From contig CAJUDW010000001.1 of the NCBI GenBank assembly GCA_910584995.1, positions 62,001-126,000 of the forward strand: DNA of 64,000 nt, read 5' to 3'. Below, piece after piece: positions 7,679 to 14,901 of this stretch; positions within the stretch are counted from its first letter, which is position 1, and each line of letters begins with the position of its first letter. Under the pieces are notes generated by a model that was not told the DNA's origin, ran no database searches, and saw nothing but the letters and a program-made list of their open reading frames with translations. Source of the stretch: an uncultured Oscillibacter sp. GTDB lineage: Bacteria; Bacillota; Clostridia; Oscillospirales; Oscillospiraceae. A program made the position numbers and the translations under genes.

Positions 7679-8626
7679 TTATCCTCCTTCAAAAAGCCCC
7701 ACCGGGATGCGGATATCCTCCCTGGGCACCTTGTCCCAGGAGAAGTCCGCCAACAATGATTCCGGCGTCCGGCCCGCCCCGGAGGGGTTGAACCCCGCCA
7801 GATACGCCAGCCGTCCTAGCACCTCCGCCGCCGGGAGGCGGATGCCGTCCAGGCCCGCCGCCGCGTCCCGCTTGGAGAGCCGCCGCCCCTCCGGGGACAG
7901 CAGCAGTGGGAAGTGAAAAAATTCCGGCGGCGTCAGGCCCAGCAGGCGGTAAAGATACAGCTGCCGCGGCGTGGAGGACAGCAGATCCGCCCCCCGGACC
8001 ACCTGGGTGATCCCCATGGCGGCATCGTCCACCACCACCGCCAGCTGATAGGCGAAAAGCCCGTCGGAGCGCCGCAGGAGGAAGTCGCCGCAGTCCCGCT
8101 CCAGGTTTTCCCCGTACCGGCCCATGTGGCCGTCCGTGAAAGCCCACTCCTCCGGCGGCACCCGGAGCCGCAGGGCAGGAGGGCGGCCCTTCGCCCGCTC
8201 CGCCGCCTGTTCTGCTGTGAGGGCGCGGCAGGTTCCGGCATAGACCGTCTGCCCGTCCTCCCGGTGGGGGGCGCTGGCGGCGTGGAGTTCCGCCCGGGTG
8301 CAGAAGCAGGGATAGACAAGGCCCATGCCCGCCAGCTTTTCCAGGGCTGCCTGGTAGAGATCTGTCCGCAGGCTCTGGTAATAGGGGCCGTCCGGCCCTC
8401 CGCCGGGGCCCTCGTCCCAGGAGAGGCCCAGGCGGAGGAGATCCGCCTCCATCTGATCCGCGTACCGGCGGGGGCAGCGGGCGGTGTCCAAATCCTCAAT
8501 CCGGAGCACCACCCGCCCGCCGGACTGCCGCGCGCTGAGCCATGCCAGCAGGCAGCAGAGAATGTTACCCAGGTGGGCCCGCCCGCTGGGGGAGGGCGCG
8601 AACCTGCCTTTCACCCCTGTCTCCAT
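7679..8626 (-). CDS. gluQ: glutamyl-Q tRNA(Asp) synthetase
   Basis: A 315-residue class I synthetase fragment paralog: the catalytic core of GluRS without the anticodon-binding domain, which is the length and content of GluQRS. The HIGH-type motif is in RFAPSPSGRAHLGN at the N-terminus, the zinc site is CFC followed by Y-x3-C (VYAGTC), and the KMSKS-like loop is RLSKRDAA. The enzyme glutamylates queuosine at position 34 of tRNA(Asp), not the acceptor end. The start at 8626 was chosen for its GGAGG site and the family N-terminus; a longer frame upstream is not conserved. There is no partner gene nearby. Confidence 0.88.
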   Translation of the reverse strand: METGVKGRFAPSPSGRAHLGNILCCLLAWLSARQSGGRVVLRIEDLDTARCPRRYADQMEADLLRLGLSWDEGPGGGPDGPYYQSLRTDLYQAALEKLAGMGLVYPCFCTRAELHAASAPHREDGQTVYAGTCRALTAEQAAERAKGRPPALRLRVPPEEWAFTDGHMGRYGENLERDCGDFLLRRSDGLFAYQLAVVVDDAAMGITQVVRGADLLSSTPRQLYLYRLLGLTPPEFFHFPLLLSPEGRRLSKRDAAAGLDGIRLPAAEVLGRLAYLAGFNPSGAGRTPESLLADFSWDKVPREDIRIPVGLFEGG

Positions 8627-8962
8627 ACCTCCGCCTCCCTGTATATCATCCGGCCGCCGCAGAAGGGAACCACACAAACATCCCCCTGCCGCCCCGGCGA
8701 AAACTGCCGCCGGAAAGGATTTCCAAATGCGGCACAAATTTGCTGGCTATATCATAGCACAAACGCCGCTCTGTGCCTATCCCCATTTTACCCGGCATGT
8801 TTTCCCGGTTCCGGGCATATGCTATTTCTCCGGGAAGAAAAACAATGCGGTATTTTCCCAAAAAATGCTGTACAATGCATCCCCTCTGTGGTATAGTATA
8901 AAAATTAAACTCTGTTCCGGGCCGCCCCGGGACAGGGCAATTTTACAAAAGAGGTGAATCCC
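8627..8962. other. divergent intergenic region
   Basis: The stretch between divergent gluQ and the Cys-rich protein gene. I can identify one plus-strand promoter near its right end and no coding sequence. Confidence 0.5.
8869..8897 (+). promoter_or_regulatory. promoter of the Cys-rich protein gene
   Basis: TGTACA (8869-8874), a 17-bp spacer and TATAGT (8892-8897), about 65 bp upstream of the ATG. Confidence 0.55.
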
Positions 8963-9571
8963 ATGGAAGAAATGCGGACCTTCGGATATCTCTGCCCCAA
9001 GTGCGGCGGGACGGTTATGGCCGCCCGGTCCGTTTTTGCCCTGGAGGCCTCCAACTGCACCGTTGAGTGCCCCTGCGGCGAAACCGCCCTGCTGGTGGAT
9101 TTCGACGGTGAAAAGTACCGTCTCAGCGTCCCCTGCGGCCTCTGCGGGGAGACCCATACCGCCGTCTGCCCGCCGGGGCGCGTCCTGGAGGGCGCTACCG
9201 CCCTGGGCTGCGCCAAGACGAAGCAGTTCTGCTGCTTCATTGGCCCGGAGGGCGTGGTGGAGAAAAACCTCCGGGAACTGGCCATCCTGGCAGAAAAGGA
9301 AAAACGCCAGACAGAGGACGGCCCGGAGGCCTTCCTGGACAATATTATCATGTACGAAATCCTCTCGGAACTGAAGGAAATCGCTGCCCGGGAGCACGGC
9401 ATCTCCTGCGCCTGCGGCAGCGGGCGGTACGGTATGGAGATCCGCCGTTCCGCCGTGGATCTTATCTGCCGGGACTGCGGCGCAAAACTCCGGATCCCCG
9501 CCGCCACGGATCGGGATCTGGACGATCTCTGCTGCCGCTTGAAGCTGACAATTCCCGGGAAGCAGGCGTAA
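8963..9571 (+). CDS. Cys-rich multi-zinc-ribbon protein of unknown function
   Basis: A 202-residue protein I cannot assign. It has at least four paired-Cys motifs: CPKC near residue 10, CPCG near 37, CGLC near 57 and CACG near 152, and a final CRDC near 174. The middle (about 85-145) is a charged helical stretch with KNLRELAILAEKEKR. The spacing suggests two or three zinc ribbons, which would fit a nucleic-acid-binding or chaperone-like protein. The ATG at 8963 is 6 nt after GAGGTG. The gene is followed by a folded region and a CDF cation transporter in the same direction, so a link to metal homeostasis is possible but unproven. Confidence 0.7.
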   Translation: MEEMRTFGYLCPKCGGTVMAARSVFALEASNCTVECPCGETALLVDFDGEKYRLSVPCGLCGETHTAVCPPGRVLEGATALGCAKTKQFCCFIGPEGVVEKNLRELAILAEKEKRQTEDGPEAFLDNIIMYEILSELKEIAAREHGISCACGSGRYGMEIRRSAVDLICRDCGAKLRIPAATDRDLDDLCCRLKLTIPGKQA

Positions 9572-9580
9572 GGCTTCCGG

Positions 9581-9645
9581 CAGCCCCTCCGCAGGCCGGG
9601 GCTGTCTTCCCCCGGTTCCTGCCGCCCTCCGCCGACAGCCCCGGC
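9581..9645 (+). promoter_or_regulatory. overlapping hairpins ahead of the CDF gene
   Basis: GCCGGGGCTGTC (9595-9606) pairs perfectly with GACAGCCCCGGC (9634-9645). The same middle segment can instead pair with CAGCCCC at 9581-9587. The two folds exclude each other, as in an attenuator or metal-responsive leader. There is no T-run after either, so a translational or processing effect is more likely than termination. Confidence 0.4.
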
Positions 9646-9677
9646 GGCCCTATATCTCAGAAAGGAGCTGACCTCTC

Positions 9678-10838
9678 ATGATCTCCCTCTTGGCACGGCT
9701 GTTCATCCGTCAGGACGGCGGCGAAGCCAGCGCCCGCAAGGCCTACGGCATCCTCTGCGGCGCTGTGGGCATCGGGCTGAACATCCTGCTGTTCACCGGC
9801 AAATTTTTTGCCGGCCTCCTCTCCGGTTCCATCGCCATTACCGCCGACGCTTTCAACAACCTCTCCGACGCCGGGAGTTCCTTCGTGACCCTTCTGGGCT
9901 TCCATCTGGCGGGGCGGAAGCCTGACGCCGATCACCCCTTCGGCCACGGGCGGTTTGAGTACCTCTCCGGCCTGGCCGTGGCGGTGCTGATCCTGCTGAT
10001 GGGCCTGGAGTTGCTGCGGGTCTCCTTCCAGAAAATCCTGAACCCTGCCCCGGTGGAGGCCAGCCCCCTGGTGGCCGCTATCCTCTGCATTTCCATCGCC
10101 GTCAAGCTGTATATGGCCTTCTACAACCGCCGTCTGGGCCGCCGCCTCCACTCCACCGCCATGGAGGCCACCGCCCTGGACTCCCTCAGCGACGTCCTGG
10201 CCACCCTGACAGTCCTGGCCGCCACAGCGGTAGGCCACTTCACCTCCCTGCGGATCGACGGCTGGTGCGGCCTTCTGGTGGCCCTCTTCATCGTCTGGTC
10301 CGGCATCCGGGCCATCAAGGACACGGTAGATCCCCTCCTCGGCACGCCGCCTACCCGGGAATTCGTCAATCAAATCCGGGATCTGGTGCTGGCCCACTCG
10401 GAAATCATCGGCGCCCACGACCTGATTGTCCACGACTACGGCCCCGGCCGCCGGATGATCTCCCTCCATGCGGAAGTACCCGCCTCGGAAAACGTGCTGA
10501 CCCTCCACGATGAAATCGACAACATTGAGCGGGAACTGCGGGAAGTCCTGGGCTGTGAGGCAGTCATCCACATGGATCCTGTGGACACCAACGACGCGGT
10601 GACGGAGGAAACCCGCCGCCGGGTGGCGGATCTGGCCCGATGCATTGACGACGAGATCTCCATCCACGACTTCCGGATGGTCTCCGGGCCCTCCCACACC
10701 AACGTGATTTTCGACGTGGTAGTCCCCTATCACTTCCGCCTGACCGACAAGGCCGTGGAGGAAAAGATCAAGACCGCCGTCCGCACCCTGGACGGCAACT
10801 ACTTCGCCGTCATCTGCGTGGAGCGGTCGTATACCTGA
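9678..10838 (+). CDS. cation diffusion facilitator (CDF) family transporter
   Basis: A 386-residue metal/H+ antiporter. Six membrane segments occupy roughly residues 20-220. The transport site is visible as ITADAFNNLSDA in TM2 and ALDSLSDV in TM5, with the HPFGHGRFEYLSGL loop between TM2 and TM3. The C-terminal cytosolic dimer domain (about 230-310, HDLIVHDYGPGR, SLHAEV, IHMDP) is followed by about 75 more residues, as in the longer clostridial CDFs. It exports divalent metal such as Zn, Mn or Fe; the metal cannot be decided here. AAAGGAG precedes the ATG, and a strong terminator follows. Confidence 0.93.
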   Translation: MISLLARLFIRQDGGEASARKAYGILCGAVGIGLNILLFTGKFFAGLLSGSIAITADAFNNLSDAGSSFVTLLGFHLAGRKPDADHPFGHGRFEYLSGLAVAVLILLMGLELLRVSFQKILNPAPVEASPLVAAILCISIAVKLYMAFYNRRLGRRLHSTAMEATALDSLSDVLATLTVLAATAVGHFTSLRIDGWCGLLVALFIVWSGIRAIKDTVDPLLGTPPTREFVNQIRDLVLAHSEIIGAHDLIVHDYGPGRRMISLHAEVPASENVLTLHDEIDNIERELREVLGCEAVIHMDPVDTNDAVTEETRRRVADLARCIDDEISIHDFRMVSGPSHTNVIFDVVVPYHFRLTDKAVEEKIKTAVRTLDGNYFAVICVERSYT

Positions 10839-10880
10839 AAACCGGGAAAAAGGCTTTTTAAAAAGGAATCGCACACCATC

Positions 10881-10917
10881 AAGCCGCAGGGGTATTTAGC
10901 GCCCCTGCGGCTTTTTC
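10881..10917 (+). terminator. intrinsic terminator after the CDF gene
   Basis: AAGCCGCAGGGG pairs with CCCCTGCGGCTT across a 9-nt loop, and the right arm runs into TTTTT. Confidence 0.92.
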
Positions 10918-10928
10918 CCTGCACCGGA

Positions 10929-10958
10929 CTGTCAAAAGGCAGGGGGGACTTTTGACAG
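10929..10958. repeat. perfect 10-bp inverted repeat upstream of spoVAD
   Basis: CTGTCAAAAG (10929-10938) and CTTTTGACAG (10949-10958) are exact inverted copies around a 10-bp G-rich spacer. It lies about 70 bp upstream of the candidate spoVAD promoter and could be a protein-binding site. It has no T-run and is not a terminator. Confidence 0.45.
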
Positions 10959-11024
10959 CCCGAACCGTTTATCATGAAACCAACCGGCAGGCCGCGGCCC
11001 GCCGGCGCGGGAAGCACCGCCGCG

Positions 11025-11053
11025 CTGAAAAATTTGTCTGTGCCGGCTATAAT
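11025..11053 (+). promoter_or_regulatory. possible promoter of spoVAD-spoVAE
   Basis: CTGAAA (11025-11030), a 17-bp spacer and TATAAT (11048-11053). spoVA genes are forespore sigma-G genes in Bacillus; I do not see a clear sigma-G -10, so this vegetative-looking site may not be the developmental promoter. Confidence 0.4.
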
Positions 11054-11107
11054 TCCGTCCCATTTGGGGAAACCTATGGAAAATCCATCGAGATGAGGTG
11101 GCTTTCC

Positions 11108-12124
11108 ATGAACGAAAAACGCGTGGGACAGCGGACGGTGGCCCTGCGAAACCCGCCCTCCGTCCTCTCCTTCGCCAACATCGGCGGAAAATTCGAGGGC
11201 CAGGGCCCCCTGGGCAACTACTTTGACGAAACGTCGGAGGACTCCTTCTTTGGAGAAAAAACCTGGGAGAAGGCGGAATCCACCATGCAGAAGCGGGCGG
11301 TCCAGCGGGCCCTGGATCAGGCCCGGCTGAAGCCCAAGGATCTGGACTATATCTGCGCCGGAGATCTGCTGAACCAGTGCATCGGCTCCTCCTTCGGCCT
11401 CCGGGACTTCAACATCCCCTTTTACGGCCTCTACGGTGCCTGCTCCACCATGGGCGAGAGCCTATCCGTTGCGTCCATGCTGATCGACGGCGGCTTCGCC
11501 GCCAAGTGCGCCGCAGTGACCTCCTCCCACTTCTGTACCGCCGAGCGGCAGTACCGGATGCCGGTGCCCTACGGCAGCCAGCGTACTCCCACCGCCCAGT
11601 GGACCGCCACCGCCGCCGGATGCACGATTCTGGCGGACGACGGCCCGGGGCCCTACGTGACCCATATCACCTGCGGGAAAATCGTGGACAAAGGCGTCAA
11701 GGACGCCAATAACATGGGCGCCGCCATGGCCCCCGCCGCCTACGACTCCCTCGCCGCCTTCTTCCGGGACACCGGCACACGGCCTAAGGACTACGATTTG
11801 GTGGTCACCGGCGACCTGGGGGAACTGGGCCACGCCATTGTCCGGGACTTCTTCTCCCGGGACGGCGTTGAACTGGGGGATAATTTCCAGGACTGCGGCC
11901 TCCTGCTCTACGACCGGAAAAACCAGGACATGCACGCGGGCGGCTCCGGCTGCGGCTGCTCCGCCTCTGTGCTGAACGGATATCTCCTGACGGAAATGCG
12001 CCGGGGAAAGTGGAAAAAAATTCTGTTCGCCCCCACCGGGGCGCTGCTGTCCCCCACCTCCTCCTTCCAGGGGGAGTCGGTGCCGGGTATCTGTCATGTG
12101 GTCTGTCTTTCCATGGAGCGGTGA
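11108..12124 (+). CDS. spoVAD: stage V sporulation protein AD
   Basis: A 338-residue thiolase-fold protein of the SpoVAD family, recognised by the N-terminal SFANIGGKFEGQGPLG, the GACSTMGESL segment at the thiolase nucleophile position, SSHFCTAERQYRMP, and the C-terminal FAPTGALLSPTSSFQGES. SpoVAD is part of the SpoVA channel in the spore inner membrane and binds dipicolinic acid during its uptake into the developing spore. The start at 11108 follows GAGGTGG; an in-frame upstream extension is GC-rich and unlike the family. spoVAE follows after 28 bp. spoVAC, the usual upstream partner, is absent. Confidence 0.93.
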   Translation: MNEKRVGQRTVALRNPPSVLSFANIGGKFEGQGPLGNYFDETSEDSFFGEKTWEKAESTMQKRAVQRALDQARLKPKDLDYICAGDLLNQCIGSSFGLRDFNIPFYGLYGACSTMGESLSVASMLIDGGFAAKCAAVTSSHFCTAERQYRMPVPYGSQRTPTAQWTATAAGCTILADDGPGPYVTHITCGKIVDKGVKDANNMGAAMAPAAYDSLAAFFRDTGTRPKDYDLVVTGDLGELGHAIVRDFFSRDGVELGDNFQDCGLLLYDRKNQDMHAGGSGCGCSASVLNGYLLTEMRRGKWKKILFAPTGALLSPTSSFQGESVPGICHVVCLSMER

Positions 12125-12152
12125 GGGCAGGGAAAGAAAACAGGAGGTTTTT

Positions 12153-12509
12153 ATGGACTATTTGTATGCGTTCCTCTGCGGCGGCGTTCTCTGCGCTGCC
12201 GGGCAGGTTTTGATTGACAAGACAAAGCTGACCCCTGCCCGGATCCTCACAGGTTACGTGGTGCTTGGGGTACTCCTCAGCGCGCTGGGGCTATACCAGC
12301 CGCTGGTGGACTTGGCCGGGGCCGGGGCCACCGTGCCGCTGACAGGCTTCGGCCACGCCCTGGCCAAGGGTGTCCGGAAGGCTGTGGGCGAAAAGGGCTG
12401 GCTGGGCATTTTCACCGGCGGGCTGACGGCCACCGCAGGCGGCATTGCGGCGGCGGTGGTTTTCGGGGTGTTGATGGCCCTGGTGTTCAAACCCGGGGAC
12501 AAGCGGTAA
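12153..12509 (+). CDS. spoVAE: stage V sporulation protein AE
   Basis: A 118-residue integral membrane protein of the SpoVAE (AEb) type. It begins MDYLYAFLCGGVLCAAGQVLIDKTKLTPARIL and has FGHALAKGV in the middle, with three or four hydrophobic segments. It acts with SpoVAC and SpoVAD in moving Ca-dipicolinate across the spore inner membrane. AGGAGG lies 5 nt before the ATG. A GC-rich hairpin follows the gene. Confidence 0.92.
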   Translation: MDYLYAFLCGGVLCAAGQVLIDKTKLTPARILTGYVVLGVLLSALGLYQPLVDLAGAGATVPLTGFGHALAKGVRKAVGEKGWLGIFTGGLTATAGGIAAAVVFGVLMALVFKPGDKR

Positions 12510-12523
12510 CCAAATCAGAATCC

Positions 12524-12575
12524 GGCGCTCCCTCCCTGTTTTCCAAGAAGACGGAGGAGGGGGTGCCTTTTACAT
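12524..12575 (+). terminator. probable terminator after spoVAE
   Basis: An imperfect stem of about 11 bp (GCGCTCCCTCC with GGAGGGGGTGC, G-U pairs allowed) is followed by CCTTTT. Confidence 0.5.
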
Positions 12576-12633
12576 CCCTTGACAAATCCACAAAAAATTG
12601 TGTTTAATTTGTCACTTTTTTGTTGTTCTTTCT

Positions 12634-12662
12634 TTGTCGAAATCTGTCATACTGTGTATATA
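12634..12662 (+). promoter_or_regulatory. promoter of the deacetylase-like lipoprotein gene
   Basis: TTGTCG (12634-12639), 17 bp and TATATA (12657-12662). A second TTGACA at 12579 has only a poor -10 partner. Confidence 0.6.
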
Positions 12663-12705
12663 AAATCTACTGGTTCAATCTCCAGAAAAGAAAGGACAAT
12701 CCATC

Positions 12706-14007
12706 ATGCGCCGTTTTGTCAGCCTGTTTTTGATTCTCTGCCTGCTGCTCTCCCTGGCCGCCTGCGCCGCGTCCGCCGGGAACGGCGGCAGTCCCGCCGC
12801 GCCCAACGCCGCCGGAACCGCCGGAGAACCCGTCCCCGAGGACGGGACGCCCCCAGACGGATCGGAGGAACCGGAAGAGACAGAAGAGCCGGAACCCGCT
12901 CCCGAACCGGAGCCCTATCTCATTTCCGACCCCACCGTCCAGCCGGAGGGCGGCGTTCGGGACGGCGTAACCTACGCCCCCTGGAACGGCATTGTGGAGC
13001 ACCTGTTTTTCCACCCTGTCGTGGCCTATCCGGAACTGGCCTTTGACGGGGACGCCCAGGCCAACGGCATCGACGACTACATGGTCACGGTGGGCGAATA
13101 CAACAAAATCCTCCAGAGCGTATACGACAACGGCTATGTGCTGGTGGATATCGCCGACGTGTGGAGCGAAACCACCGGCGAAGACGGCCAGCCCAAAATG
13201 GTGCGGAACACCCTCTACCTGCCGGAGGGGAAAAAGCCCCTGATCCTCTCCTTTGACGACACCAACTATTATGAATATATGCTGGAAAACGGCTTTGCCT
13301 ATAAGCTTATCATCGGTGAGGACGGGAAAATCTGGTCCTGGGGCCTGGATCCGGAGGGGAAAGAGGTGGTCAGCCGGGATCTGGACGCCATACCCGTGCT
13401 GGACAAATTCGTGGAAGAGCACCCGGATTTCTCCCCCTTCGGCGCAAAGGGCTGCCTGAGCCTGACCGGCTACGAGGGCATTTTGGGCTACCGCACAGCC
13501 ACCAACACCAAGGAGTGGGACGACGCCAAGGAGGCGGCGCGCCAGAAGGAGCGGGAGGCCGTGGTTCCCATTGTAGAGGAACTGAAGCGCACGGGCTGGA
13601 CCTTCGGCAGCCACACCTGGGGCCATATCCGCCTGGGCACACCGGCGAAGGTAAGCCTGGAGGACATCCGGCAGGACACCCAGCGCTGGATGGATGAGGT
13701 GGGCAGCCTGGTGGGGGAGACAACCATCCTCTTCTACCCCCACGGGGAGCGTCCCGACGGAAACGACTGGCAGAAAACCGGCCCGGTCTTTCAGTATCTC
13801 CAGGGCCAGGGCTTCCGGGTGTTCTGCTCCGTAGGCATTGAGAGTTTCAGCTTCATCAAGAAAGACATCTGCGCCGTCATCTGCGACCGCCTCCACCCGG
13901 ACGGCACCACCCTCCGCCGCTCCCGGAACCGCTACCTGCAATTCTACGATGCCAAAGATATTATGGATGTAGATTCCCGTCCGGAAAGGGAAATCAGATG
14001 GGAATAA
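12706..14007 (+). CDS. polysaccharide-deacetylase-like lipoprotein
   Basis: A 433-residue secreted protein. A lipoprotein signal peptide ends in the lipobox LSLAAC (Cys20), followed by a low-complexity linker rich in Pro, Glu and Gly (about 25-70) that lifts the domain off the membrane. The rest resembles a NodB/CE4 deacetylase: LSFDDTNYY (about 179-187) gives the paired Asp, and SHTWGH (about 301-306) gives the metal-binding His pair. It may remove N- or O-acetyl groups from cell-wall glycan; the substrate is unknown. The stop overlaps the start of the next small gene by 10 nt. Confidence 0.82.
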   Translation: MRRFVSLFLILCLLLSLAACAASAGNGGSPAAPNAAGTAGEPVPEDGTPPDGSEEPEETEEPEPAPEPEPYLISDPTVQPEGGVRDGVTYAPWNGIVEHLFFHPVVAYPELAFDGDAQANGIDDYMVTVGEYNKILQSVYDNGYVLVDIADVWSETTGEDGQPKMVRNTLYLPEGKKPLILSFDDTNYYEYMLENGFAYKLIIGEDGKIWSWGLDPEGKEVVSRDLDAIPVLDKFVEEHPDFSPFGAKGCLSLTGYEGILGYRTATNTKEWDDAKEAARQKEREAVVPIVEELKRTGWTFGSHTWGHIRLGTPAKVSLEDIRQDTQRWMDEVGSLVGETTILFYPHGERPDGNDWQKTGPVFQYLQGQGFRVFCSVGIESFSFIKKDICAVICDRLHPDGTTLRRSRNRYLQFYDAKDIMDVDSRPEREIRWE

Positions 14008-14339
14008 AAGGGAAACATTTTCTCGTTGCCGGGGTGCTGGCAGCTTTGCTTCCGGCCCTGTGGCCCTGGGATACGGGGAAAAACGGTTTTCCTGACCGGG
14101 CGGCGGTTTCCGCCATGGGCCAGGAGGCGGCGGAGGCCGCCCTGCTTGGCCGGGAGCGGCGGGAGATCCTCCGCGCCTGGGGCGAGCCGGACGGGATGCT
14201 CTCCGGCTTTTTCGGGGATGTGTACCACCTGGACGGCGGCAGCCGTGTGATCGTCTATTACGACACGGAGCCGATGAACAGCGGGACCGCCGGTTCCGAT
14301 ACGGTGCCTGTGGAACAAGTACGGCTTATGGAGGAATGA
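13998..14339 (+). CDS. small secreted or anchored protein, function unknown
   Basis: A 113-residue protein with an N-terminal hydrophobic segment (FLVAGVLAALLPALW) that is a signal anchor or signal peptide. The region RREILRAWGEPDGMLSG followed by DVYHLDGG and RVIVYYDT resembles the short alpha-beta modules of SmpA/BLIP-like proteins, but this is a faint likeness. It overlaps the upstream lipoprotein gene by 10 nt, and its stop overlaps an ATG of the region before cdd, so the three genes look translationally linked. Confidence 0.65.
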   Translation: MGIKGKHFLVAGVLAALLPALWPWDTGKNGFPDRAAVSAMGQEAAEAALLGRERREILRAWGEPDGMLSGFFGDVYHLDGGSRVIVYYDTEPMNSGTAGSDTVPVEQVRLMEE

Positions 14340-14341
14340 CC

Positions 14342-14734
14342 ATGACCAGAGAAGAATTGAAATCCGCCGCCATTTCCATGCTGGATCGGGCCTACTGCCC
14401 CTACTCCCACTTTCCGGTGGGGGCGGCGATAGAGTGTGAAGACGGCACGGTTTACACCGGTTGCAATGTGGAGAACGCGGCGTACCCGGCAGGGATCTGC
14501 GCCGAGCGGAACGCCATCTCCCACGCGGTGGCGGAAGGGCAGGCCCGTTTCCGTCGGATTGTGATAGCGGGAAAAGGGGAGGACTTTTGCGCACCCTGCG
14601 GCATTTGCCGCCAAGTGATGCGGGAATTTGCCCCGGATCTGGAAATCCTCTGCCTCAACGGCAGAGGGGAGGAACGGGCTTTTACGCTGGGGGAACTGCT
14701 CCCCCACAGCTTCGGCCCGGAAAGCCTGATATAG
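14342..14734 (+). CDS. cdd: cytidine deaminase
   Basis: A 130-residue homotetrameric-type cytidine deaminase converting (deoxy)cytidine to (deoxy)uridine in pyrimidine salvage. It shows YCPYSHFPVGAA at the N-terminus, NVENAAYPAGICAERNA with the zinc Cys and catalytic Glu (C-A-E), and PCGICRQV with the other two zinc Cys. An ATG at 14336 overlaps the previous stop (ATGA), but GGAGG touches it directly. The ATG at 14342 has the correct spacing and is preferred. Confidence 0.93.
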   Translation: MTREELKSAAISMLDRAYCPYSHFPVGAAIECEDGTVYTGCNVENAAYPAGICAERNAISHAVAEGQARFRRIVIAGKGEDFCAPCGICRQVMREFAPDLEILCLNGRGEERAFTLGELLPHSFGPESLI

Positions 14735-14858
14735 GCGGAGGGAATTCCCAAAACTCGCCTGCTGCCGTATGGGCCAACGATGATCTTCCCAGGCCATATA
14801 TCCGTTTCCTACGTAATCCTCCAACCCTCTTCACCTATGCAGAATGACAAAACACGCT

Positions 14859-14897
14859 AAAAAGCAGCTGGAAGAGTTCGTCTTCCAGCTGCTTTTT
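14859..14897. terminator. bidirectional terminator between cdd and the DUF2156-GNAT gene
   Basis: AAAAAGCAGCTGGAAGA and its exact complement enclose a 5-nt loop GTTCG, with T-runs on both strands. The genes on either side converge here. Confidence 0.95.
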
Positions 14898-14901
14898 CCG
14901 T

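Noticed and set aside
10949..10961. Shared CTTTTGACAGCC near 10949 and 17848 as a repeat family
   Set aside because: Only about 12 bases match and the surrounding sequence differs, so chance cannot be excluded.
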